DNA of 64,000 nt. It comes from Polyangia bacterium. Lineage in GTDB: Bacteria; Myxococcota_A; Polyangia; Polyangiales; JAUICN01. Both the position numbers and the translations under genes were made by a program. Under the pieces are notes generated by a model that was not told the DNA's origin, ran no database searches, and saw only the letters and a program-made list of their open reading frames with translations. The DNA lies in NCBI GenBank assembly GCA_030427835.1, contig JAUICN010000010.1, positions 62,001 to 126,000 on the forward strand, given 5' to 3'. Shown here one piece after another: positions 30,838 through 38,962 of this stretch. Every line of letters begins with the position of its first letter. Position 1 is the first letter of the stretch.

Positions 30838-31304
30838 ACCCGACACACCCACTGGAGACGCTTCTCAGGGAAGCCGTGCAACGCCGGGACCCAAACCATG
30901 CCCTGGCGGCCATCCCCTACGCTTCGTTTCTCAACGTGAGTGTCCGCTTGCAGGGCGAAGCATGCCTGGTTCGCATGGGATTCACGCCAGCCCATATTGG
31001 CAACCCGGACATCCCTGCCCTTCACGGGGGGACTGTGGGGGCCCTGCTTGAATGTACGTCCCTTACGGAAATGATGTGGCAACGTGCCATGAGCCCGGAC
31101 ACGGAAGAAGAGGCGCGGTACACCCTACCCCGGATTGTGAATCTTTCGGTGGACTACATGCGTTCAGGTAAGCCAGAAGATACCTACAGCGTCGCCCAGG
31201 TGACCCGCATGGGGCGCCGCATGGCGAGCCTCCACGTGGAGGCCTGGCAATCGGAAAGAAACAAGCCCATTGCCACGGGCGTGGTGCACCTGCAGCTGAG
31301 TTGA
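30834..31304 (+). CDS. PaaI-like hotdog-fold thioesterase (second copy)
   Basis: HIGNPDIPALHGGTVGALLECTS...IVNLSVDYMRSGKPEDTYSVAQVTRMGRRMASL; ATGA overlap with the preceding gene. Confidence 0.85.
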   Translation: MNPTHPLETLLREAVQRRDPNHALAAIPYASFLNVSVRLQGEACLVRMGFTPAHIGNPDIPALHGGTVGALLECTSLTEMMWQRAMSPDTEEEARYTLPRIVNLSVDYMRSGKPEDTYSVAQVTRMGRRMASLHVEAWQSERNKPIATGVVHLQLS

Positions 31305-31348
31305 GCTGAACTGGGCTGGGTTGGGTTGGGTTGGGCTGGGCTGGGCTG
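31302..31348. repeat. pentanucleotide tract (GGCTG/GGTTG)n
   Basis: gttgagctgaactgggctgggttgggttgggttgggctgggctgggctgac. Confidence 0.85.
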
Positions 31349-31530
31349 ACAGGTTGATCCGCGAGCGAACACCGCAGGGCGGCCATTGCACACCCATGAA
31401 TATGGACTAGTTCTGCGCCCACATCGTGCCGAGCGTACCGTCCTGCTCGGTTCATCTGGTGGCTTTTTGGGGCACGGGGTACTCTACTACCGGTCCACGG
31501 ACGTACTGGCTTAGGAATTAGGGAAAGACC

Positions 31531-34431
31531 ATGCAAGATTTTGGAATGAATCAGGCTTTAGTGGAGGAGTTGTTCCTTCAGTATTGCTCCAATCCGGCCT
31601 CGGTTTCGGATAGCTGGCGAACGTATTTTGACGCACTGCCCCCGAGCGACCTTCCAGAGCTCACCAGCGCCGGAAACCTACCTGCAGCGACCGTTCCCCA
31701 GGGTGCCAACGGTGTGCACTCCACGGGCAACGGGGCCGCGAGTGCGGGCGGGCCCGGCCTGGCGGGCGATGATTGGATCCCGCCCAGTGTGGAAACCCCC
31801 ATGCCAAGCGACATGGAGCGGGGGCGTCGAGAATCCTTTGCACCCACTTCAACCGTATTGGCGGCAAACGAACTGCAGGGCCGCGTGTCGGCTGTGATCA
31901 ATGCCTACCGCGCCCAGGGCCACCTGTTTGCGAAACTGGATCCCTTGAACCTTGAAAACGGGGCCGAACAGGATCACCTGGAGGAAAACTACGGGCTTGC
32001 CCAGGTGGATCCAGAAACCCTGTTTGCGGTGGGCGACCTGGCCCCCACGAGCATTCCCCTGCGGGAAATCCTGCACCGGCTTCGGGAGACCTACTGCCGA
32101 TCCATCGGTGTGGAGTACAGCTTCATTGAGGATCCAGAGATCCGCCGGTGGCTGCGCCAGCGCATGGAATCCACCCTGAACCGGGTTGAGCTCACCGAGG
32201 CGGAGCAGCTACGGATTCTTTCCAAGCTTACCGACGCCGAGATTTTCGAAGACTTTCTTCACACCAACTACGTGGGTGCCAAACGTTTCTCCCTGGAGGG
32301 TGCGGAGAGCTTCATACCGTTGGTCGACCTTTTGATCGATCACTCCGCGGACCAGGGCGTGCAGGAAGTGGTCATGGGCATGGCCCACCGTGGGCGGCTG
32401 AATGTGCTGGCGAATATCTTTGACAAAAAGCTGCATGAGATTTTTGCCGGCTTTGAGGACAATGCACCGGAAGAGCACATTGGGCGCGGCGATGTGAAGT
32501 ACCACATGGGCTACTCCTCGGACCGCACCACGCAGGGCGGCAACGAAGTACACCTTACCCTTGCGTTCAACCCAAGCCACCTGGAGTTCGTGGCACCCGT
32601 GGTGGAGGGCCGCGTGCGCGCGAAACAGGACCGCCGCGGAGACACCGAGGGCAAGAGCGTGCTTCCCCTGATCGTGCACGGGGATTCCGCGTTTGCGGGC
32701 CAGGGCATTGTGACCGAAACCCTGAACCTGTGGGGGCTCGAGGGTTACCGAACGGGCGGTACCATTCATGTGGTCATCAACAACCAGGTGGGCTTTACCA
32801 CCATGCCCTGCGATTCCCGCAGCACGCGCTACTGCACCGACATCGCCCGCATGTTGCGGTGCCCGGTATTCCACGTGAATGGCGAGGATCCGGAAGCGGT
32901 GGCCCAGGTGGCGCGACTTGCCACGGAGTTTCGACAGTACTTTGGCCAGGATGTGATTGTGGACCTGTTTTGCTACCGCAAATACGGGCACAACGAAGGC
33001 GACGAGCCCCGTTTCACCCAACCTGTGATGTACGGTGCCGTGGATAAGAAGCGTACGGTGCGCGAGGTGTTTGTGGAGAAACTGGTATCCACCGGTGAGA
33101 TCTCTGAGGCCCAGGCGGAGGAAATCGAGAAACGCAGGCGCGTGGAGCTGGAAGCGGCACTTCAGGAAACCCGAAGCGGCGACTACTCCGAGAGCGTCAA
33201 TACGATGCAGGGGCACTGGAAGAAGTACCAGGGTGGCCCGGACGAACGGGTTGCCGATGTGAGCACCAATGTATCCCAGGAACAGCTCCAGACCCTGATG
33301 ACGGAGGCCTGTGCAATTCCCGATGGGTTCGAACCCCACCCCAAAATTGCGCGTCTGTTCAAGCAACGCATTGCTGCCGTGACCGAAGACAAACCTCTGG
33401 ACTGGGGCATGGCCGAAACGTTGGCCTACGCTTCCCTGGTTTCAGAGGGCACCCGGGTGCGCATTAGTGGGCAGGACGCGCGGCGGGGCACGTTCTCCCA
33501 CCGACATGCGGCGGTGTACGACCGCAACACCGGTGATCGATTCCTGCCCATGCAGCACATGGGGCCCGAGGTGGATGGGCACGGGAGTGAAGAACTCTTC
33601 AGTGTGTACGACAGCCCACTTTCGGAAGCAGGCGTGCTGGGTTTCGATTTCGGGTACAGCCTGGACTCACCGGATGCTCTTTGTATTTGGGAGGCCCAGT
33701 TTGGGGATTTTGCCAACGGGGCCCAGGTGCTGATCGACCAGTTTATCTGCTCGTCTGAAGATAAGTGGCACAGGCTTTGTGGTTTGACATTGCTGTTGCC
33801 CCACGGTTTTGAAGGCCAGGGCCCGGAGCACTCCAGTGCACGGCTGGAACGGTTTCTGGCCCAGTGCGCGGAGGACAACACCCAGGTGTGCAACCTTACG
33901 ACACCGGCGCAGATTTTTCATGCGCTTCGTCGGCAGGTGGTGAGGCCCTGGCGCAAGCCCCTTGTGATTATGTCGCCCAAGAGCCTATTGCGTCACCCCA
34001 GGGCAAAATCCAGTATTGCGGAGCTTTCCGAAGGGGGCTTTCAACGGATCATCGGCGACACCGAGGTGAACGCCAAGAAGGCCCGACGTGTGGTGTTGTG
34101 CAGCGGCAAGGTCTACTACGATCTGGTTGCCGAACGGGAGAAGAAGGGCGTAGACGATGTGGCCATAGTGCGCATGGAGCAGCTCTACCCCATTCGACCC
34201 AAGGAACTTCAAACCCTCGTGGCAGGGTACAACGAAAACGTGGACTTGGTTTGGCTTCAGGAGGAGCCCTGGAACATGGGTGCCTGGTTCTACATGCACG
34301 CGAGACTTCCAAGTATCCTAGGTAGGAGCATTCGTTGCATTTCCCGACCTGAAAGTGCGAGCCCCGCCACCGGTTCCAAGGGGGCCCACGGCATTGAGCA
34401 ACAACAGCTCATGGATGAGGCGTTTGAGTAG
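31531..34431 (+). CDS. sucA: 2-oxoglutarate dehydrogenase E1 component
   Basis: ALVEELFLQYCSNPASVSDSWRTYF; EVVMGMAHRGRLNVLANI; GTIHVVINNQVGFTT; HVNGEDPEAVA; YRKYGHNEGDEPRFTQP. Confidence 0.97.
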   Translation: MQDFGMNQALVEELFLQYCSNPASVSDSWRTYFDALPPSDLPELTSAGNLPAATVPQGANGVHSTGNGAASAGGPGLAGDDWIPPSVETPMPSDMERGRRESFAPTSTVLAANELQGRVSAVINAYRAQGHLFAKLDPLNLENGAEQDHLEENYGLAQVDPETLFAVGDLAPTSIPLREILHRLRETYCRSIGVEYSFIEDPEIRRWLRQRMESTLNRVELTEAEQLRILSKLTDAEIFEDFLHTNYVGAKRFSLEGAESFIPLVDLLIDHSADQGVQEVVMGMAHRGRLNVLANIFDKKLHEIFAGFEDNAPEEHIGRGDVKYHMGYSSDRTTQGGNEVHLTLAFNPSHLEFVAPVVEGRVRAKQDRRGDTEGKSVLPLIVHGDSAFAGQGIVTETLNLWGLEGYRTGGTIHVVINNQVGFTTMPCDSRSTRYCTDIARMLRCPVFHVNGEDPEAVAQVARLATEFRQYFGQDVIVDLFCYRKYGHNEGDEPRFTQPVMYGAVDKKRTVREVFVEKLVSTGEISEAQAEEIEKRRRVELEAALQETRSGDYSESVNTMQGHWKKYQGGPDERVADVSTNVSQEQLQTLMTEACAIPDGFEPHPKIARLFKQRIAAVTEDKPLDWGMAETLAYASLVSEGTRVRISGQDARRGTFSHRHAAVYDRNTGDRFLPMQHMGPEVDGHGSEELFSVYDSPLSEAGVLGFDFGYSLDSPDALCIWEAQFGDFANGAQVLIDQFICSSEDKWHRLCGLTLLLPHGFEGQGPEHSSARLERFLAQCAEDNTQVCNLTTPAQIFHALRRQVVRPWRKPLVIMSPKSLLRHPRAKSSIAELSEGGFQRIIGDTEVNAKKARRVVLCSGKVYYDLVAEREKKGVDDVAIVRMEQLYPIRPKELQTLVAGYNENVDLVWLQEEPWNMGAWFYMHARLPSILGRSIRCISRPESASPATGSKGAHGIEQQQLMDEAFE

Positions 34432-34558
34432 GAGCTTCGCTTGTATCGTAGTGTTTTGCTGGGAGGCGCTTCGGTTGTGGCTTACCGTGACGTGCTGGTG
34501 GGTTTGGGTGAAACTGGGAGGCGCTTCGTTTTTGGTTCCTCGCTTCGACGCTAGCAAC

Positions 34559-34681
34559 GGGTCAGGCCCCACGGGTTGGTGACTGCAAATTCAGCGGTTT
34601 CTGTTGAGCTGTGGTCTTCGCGCACAGGTGTTTGGGCCTGACCCTCAAAACGGGAGGTTGGGGGGTGTCTGGGCCTGACCC
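34559..34681. repeat. three copies of GGGTCAGGCCC / GGGCCTGACCC in both orientations
   Basis: GGGTCAGGCCC at 34559-34569; GGGCCTGACCC at 34634-34644 and 34671-34681. Confidence 0.75.
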
Positions 34682-34773
34682 TCGAACGGGAGATGGGTGG
34701 GTGCCTGTGCGTACGTCTGCGCCTGAGGCCAAGACGGTGGCTTGGTTGAATAGACTAGTGGTACTCTTCGTCG

Positions 34774-35892
34774 GTGCCTTTTAGAGGATTTATGATGAAA
34801 CCATTCGATCTAAGAACACTCGCAACATTGACCGTTTTGTTGGCGCCTTTGGTGCTGGCGTCTTGTATTATTGAGATTGATTTCTCGCCGTTGGGCAATG
34901 ATGTGTCGGCCTCCGGGGCTTGGACGATTGATGGGGCAGTTGCGGACGCGACGTCCTGTGCGAACGCTGGGATCGAGACGGTGGAGGTGGTGTTCTACGA
35001 TGGGGGCGTGGAGTACCGGTTTCCGAGTACGTTTAGCTTTCCCTGTTCCGACGGCAGCTTTGACACCCGACCCGACCTGGTGCTGGACCGGGAGCGTTTT
35101 TCCACCCAATGGCGTGCCTACAACGCCGATGGTGATGAGGTGGCACGGGGAGAGTCACTCTTGATCGACACCGGTGTGTTGGCGTTTGGCGGACACGCGA
35201 TTCTTGCCAGCGCGGACTTTGTGACCAGCGGATTCAATCCCCTTGGAACCGATGCCAGCTTCAACACGAACTGGACCATCGATTCGCAATTGCCCACCCC
35301 AGACAACTGCACCAACGTGGGAATTGCGAGCGTTGAGGTGGTTCTTTACGACAGTTCGGACTTTGCCCGGGGGAGCGGTGTTACCGTGATGTCCGCGCCC
35401 TGTGGGGACGGCAGCTACGCTTCTCCCACAGCCGTGCTCAAGGCGGGAAGCTACTTGGTTTCCACACATGCCTTGGATGCGGACGGCCTGGTATTGGCTG
35501 CCTACGATGACCCTGACACGCTAACCATCGACCCCGCTGGTGCCACCAACTACACGCTGGGTTCCGCTGATTTTGCCACCAATCGCGCCCTTGTGGCGAA
35601 CCTGATGTTTGACAAAACCGTGGGCGCTGGGGAGGACTACGGCTCGTGCACGGACGCGGGCGTGACAGATTTCACCTACGTGCTGGAGAACGCCTCAAGC
35701 GCTGCGGACTACGACGTGGTGAGCACCCCTACCCCGTGCATTGATTTTCTAACCTGGAACGAGATTCCTTTGGGCACCTATGACCTCACCCTGAATGCGG
35801 ACGGTACGGGTGGCGCCAAGTGGACGGGCAGCTGCACGGCCCTGACCGTGACCTTCGGTACCACGACCTACAACTGCCTGTTCAACCGGTAG
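34774..35892 (+). CDS. hypothetical lipoprotein with internal repeat domains
   Basis: Lipobox LVLASC; repeats FSPLGNDVSASGAWTIDGAVADATSCANAGIETVEVVFYD / FNPLGTDASFNTNWTIDSQLPTPDNCTNVGIASVEVVLYD / weaker third copy. Confidence 0.8.
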   Translation: MPFRGFMMKPFDLRTLATLTVLLAPLVLASCIIEIDFSPLGNDVSASGAWTIDGAVADATSCANAGIETVEVVFYDGGVEYRFPSTFSFPCSDGSFDTRPDLVLDRERFSTQWRAYNADGDEVARGESLLIDTGVLAFGGHAILASADFVTSGFNPLGTDASFNTNWTIDSQLPTPDNCTNVGIASVEVVLYDSSDFARGSGVTVMSAPCGDGSYASPTAVLKAGSYLVSTHALDADGLVLAAYDDPDTLTIDPAGATNYTLGSADFATNRALVANLMFDKTVGAGEDYGSCTDAGVTDFTYVLENASSAADYDVVSTPTPCIDFLTWNEIPLGTYDLTLNADGTGGAKWTGSCTALTVTFGTTTYNCLFNR

Positions 35893-35915
35893 GCACCGCC
35901 GGGGCGATTGGCCCT

Positions 35916-36247
35916 CCGGAGCGAATAGCCACGGCGCGAAGCGGAGTCGGTGGGAGGCTCACATCACCCTCCTCGCTAGACGGTGAGCTCCTCCGGAACG
36001 AATAGCGACGGCGCGTAGCGGAGTTGGTGGGAGGCTCCGCCGAATCGCATTCGGGGGAGGGAGGTTTGCACGCTTGCCCGTCCGGAACGAATAGTGACGG
36101 CGCGTAGCGGAGTTGGTGGGAGGCTCCGCCGAATCGCATTCGGGGGAGGGAGGTTTGCACGCTTGCCCGTCCGGAACGAATAGTGACGGCGCGTAGCGGA
36201 GTTGGTGGGAGGCTCCGCCGAATCGCATTCGGGGGAGGGAGGTTTGC
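35916..36247. repeat. 89-bp tandem repeat array (about 3 near-identical units plus a degenerate 77-bp leading unit)
   Basis: CCGGAACGAATAG... unit starts at 35993, 36082 and 36171; each unit contains the hairpin CCGAAT-CGC-ATTCGG. Confidence 0.95.
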
Positions 36248-36264
36248 TCCAAACCTCCAGTAAA

Positions 36265-36966
36265 CTAGTTCAGCCACTTGGGCGGGTTGTTCTTGTCGCC
36301 GCTGTACACGATGCGAAGGGGAGGATTGGACGACGCCTTCTTTTGGGCAGAGCGTTTCCTGCGGGAGGGTGGGCGCAACATCCAACGCATGAACACGATC
36401 GCTGTGCCCACGGCCGCCAGGTCACCCACAAGCCCGGCGTAGTTTTCACCGGCCAGGGCCATGACCGCACTGAGCCCAAGCACCACGCCGATCAGCGCCC
36501 GGGGTTTGAGGGGAAGCACCCCAAAGAATGAAAGCTCCACCTCAGGGGGTAGGGAGATGGCGTAGGCCGCGATGATAGCCAAAAGCACCGGCCCCGTTCC
36601 GTACATGACGGTGGAAGGCAATACCTGACCCGCAAGCAGGGCTGCCACCCCTGAGGAAAGGGCCGCCAGGGCACAAAGCTGCAACGTGCGTTTGGGGCCA
36701 AACCGCATCTCAAAGGGGGCGGCAATAAGCCAAAAGAAGAACAGTGAGATGGCCAGTGAAAGCACGGAGCCGGGCGCCGGCGGGTACACCAGCACATGGG
36801 TAAACACCTGCCACAGGGACGGGATACCCAGATGGGGCGAAAGCGCGCTCAACATGAACAGTGGAAGGCCGGTGATACGCTCCACAACGAGCATGAACAC
36901 AAAAAGGCTCCCCAGGATGATCAGGACCTTTTTCACAAATGGTGTCAGGGGCGGGGTGGAGAACAC
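36265..36966 (-). CDS. rhomboid-fold-like membrane protein, probably non-catalytic
   Basis: Six or more TM segments; WQVFTHVLVYP and YGTGPVLLAIIAAYAI resemble rhomboid TM positions, but the GxSG Ser and the later His are not seen. Confidence 0.5.
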   Translation of the reverse strand: MFSTPPLTPFVKKVLIILGSLFVFMLVVERITGLPLFMLSALSPHLGIPSLWQVFTHVLVYPPAPGSVLSLAISLFFFWLIAAPFEMRFGPKRTLQLCALAALSSGVAALLAGQVLPSTVMYGTGPVLLAIIAAYAISLPPEVELSFFGVLPLKPRALIGVVLGLSAVMALAGENYAGLVGDLAAVGTAIVFMRWMLRPPSRRKRSAQKKASSNPPLRIVYSGDKNNPPKWLN

Positions 36967-37065
36967 AGGCCGATCTTAGACAGACCTACCCGTAACGCAA
37001 GAACGGGGCGCCCACGGGGGGGGGTCCGTGAACGCCCATCCTCGCCCTACGCAGGCTGGCTGGTC

Positions 37066-38733
37066 CTAGTTCGCTAGTCGGATGAGGGTGTAGCGGACCT
37101 GGTAACCGGTTTCGTATCGGCCTCCAGTGTTCCAGGTGCCGGACATTTCTTCGCCGGGTGCCAAGTCTTTCATGACGTCCTTCAGATCGACCCTCAGGGA
37201 AGCGAGGTCTTTTTCTGGATCCCCATCTTGCTTCCGACGGGTGGTGGTGTGCGTGCCACCGAAACGAATCACCGGCGGTTTGCTCGGTACGTTGCGTACA
37301 CGGAAGGTGAAGTCCATTTGGCTCTCCTGGCCATTTCTTACGTCCACCGGATCCTTCCAAATGGTGCTCTTGCCCACCTCTTGGTAGCCGAGGCCTAGCT
37401 TGATGAACGTTTTCCATTGGGGCTGGTCGGTGTGTTGGCCCCAGAACCCGTAGCTTTGCACAGAGGCTCCCCGGGTGGGCGTGATGCTGTGCACCACAAG
37501 CACGAGATCGTTTGAGGGGCCCACGGGAAGGGGTCGAATGGCGGTGACGCAACGGAACGTGGGCATGGGTTGTACCAGCACCGATTCGGCCACGTAGTCT
37601 TGGCCATCCACCGCTGTTCCCCAGGCCTTGACGATGTCGTCCTTGGTCATGGCGAGAATGCTCATGTCCGTGCGGGGGCTTACGCCGTAGGGTTCAAAAT
37701 GGGTGTCCACGAGGTCGTTGGATCGGAGGTAGTCGAAGGTGACCGAAAACCCGCCAGATCCTCCCACGGATTTTCCGCGGGCCTGGGCGCACATCACGTT
37801 GGTTTCCCAAAGCCCTTGGTAGTAGCCGCTTGTCTTCTTTGCATTGCGGACGTCTTTTATTAGATCGTTGAGAAGCGGATCGACCTCCTTGGCTTCTTTC
37901 TTCCGTGCCAGTTCGTCCTTGTTTTCTTCTTTGTATTCGGTGAGCTCTGCTTTTGCGTCCTGGTGCTTGATTTCGTAGCTGTCGAATAGGGTCTTGTAGG
38001 CCGCCACTGCCTGTTCTGTGCATTCCTCTAGGGCGACTTTCCCTTCTTCACCCTTTGTCTCTGTAAACACGGAGAGCCTGAATGCATTGGTGTTGCTTTT
38101 GTCGGTGTGGATGAGTCGATGGCCGGCACCGTAGACGATGCCGGTAACCACGTAGGCCTGCTCGGCCGTGATTTTCTCCATGTCGTATTCGGCGGAGGCG
38201 TCAAACCGGTCCATGTGGCTGCGGTACATGACTTCGCTGTAGGCCATTTGGCTGACAGAGTTCAGGGTGGCGCTGGATTCGATGGCCAACAGATCCTTTT
38301 TGCCTATGGGAATGGCCTTGCTTACGTTGGCCACGGCCTTGAAGGTGACGGTATCGGTGACAAGTTTGGTGTGAATGCGGGCACGCTTGAGTGGCTGTGT
38401 GATGCGTGCGCCCTCCATGACGGGGCCCACGTTTTTGATGGGCTGGAAGTTTTCGTCCAGGGGGAAGCCCAGGTAGTCCTTTCCAATGGGGTTGCTTTCG
38501 CTGATGGGGATGAGCAACGGGGGGCTTTGAAAGGCGTGCAGCTGGCCTGCCTTGCAGGTGGTTTCAGTGCCAATAGGTTTGTCTGGCAAGAGGGGTTGGC
38601 CCGGGGGAGGTGGGTTGCCAACACGACCGTTGAGGTCCGGTGGCTGCTGGGCGCACGCCGCCCAGAGCCCCGACACTAGCGTTAGACCAAGAAAGGTAAG
38701 ATAAGGGTGTGTTTTAAGAGATAAGAAAGACAT
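37066..38733 (-). CDS. candidate cholesterol-dependent-cytolysin-like (CDC/MACPF superfold) secreted protein A
   Basis: Signal ...LWAACAQQ; SPPLLIPISESNPIGKDYLG; AYVVTGIVYGAGHRLIHTDKSNT; VGGSGGFSVTFDYLRSNDLVDTHFEPYGV; paralogous over its length to the 38963-40657 product. Confidence 0.55.
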   Translation of the reverse strand: MSFLSLKTHPYLTFLGLTLVSGLWAACAQQPPDLNGRVGNPPPPGQPLLPDKPIGTETTCKAGQLHAFQSPPLLIPISESNPIGKDYLGFPLDENFQPIKNVGPVMEGARITQPLKRARIHTKLVTDTVTFKAVANVSKAIPIGKKDLLAIESSATLNSVSQMAYSEVMYRSHMDRFDASAEYDMEKITAEQAYVVTGIVYGAGHRLIHTDKSNTNAFRLSVFTETKGEEGKVALEECTEQAVAAYKTLFDSYEIKHQDAKAELTEYKEENKDELARKKEAKEVDPLLNDLIKDVRNAKKTSGYYQGLWETNVMCAQARGKSVGGSGGFSVTFDYLRSNDLVDTHFEPYGVSPRTDMSILAMTKDDIVKAWGTAVDGQDYVAESVLVQPMPTFRCVTAIRPLPVGPSNDLVLVVHSITPTRGASVQSYGFWGQHTDQPQWKTFIKLGLGYQEVGKSTIWKDPVDVRNGQESQMDFTFRVRNVPSKPPVIRFGGTHTTTRRKQDGDPEKDLASLRVDLKDVMKDLAPGEEMSGTWNTGGRYETGYQVRYTLIRLAN

Positions 38734-38836
38734 GCACCGTTGCATTGCAAACGGCGATCCAAGCGGTGAAATCTCGTAAAACCAGGCGTTTCAGCCGGTT
38801 CCTGTGGCGGCACGTTTCAATCACGAAGCCGTGGCA

Positions 38837-38852
38837 CGTGCCATGTGGCACA
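38837..38852. promoter_or_regulatory. CGTGCCA-TG-TGGCACA inverted repeat upstream of the 37066-38733 gene
   Basis: Same half-site as at 40811 and 42550. Confidence 0.5.
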
Positions 38853-38907
38853 GTTCCCGACACCCCTTGGGGCACACACACCCCAGACACAACAACGCTT
38901 CAGAAAC

Positions 38908-38942
38908 AACACCGCCCCGGAGGGTTGCTCCGAGGCGGTGTT
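38908..38942 (-). terminator. intrinsic terminator downstream of the second CDC-like gene
   Basis: AACACCGCC.CGGAG-loop-CTCCG.GGCGGTGTT; on the minus strand followed by TTGTTTCTG. Confidence 0.7.
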
Positions 38943-38962
38943 CTCTACGTTGTGTCTAGCAA

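Noticed and set aside
32209-33366. 385-aa minus-strand ORF inside sucA
   Set aside because: Antisense to a strongly conserved E1 gene; no protein-like domain
35916-36247. Possible CRISPR array
   Set aside because: Repeats are contiguous 89-bp units with no variable spacers and no cas genes
35882-36385. Minus-strand ORFs with repeated peptides over the 89-bp array
   Set aside because: They are direct translations of the tandem DNA repeat with no RBS or signal, and overlap the 3' end of the real 36265-36966 gene
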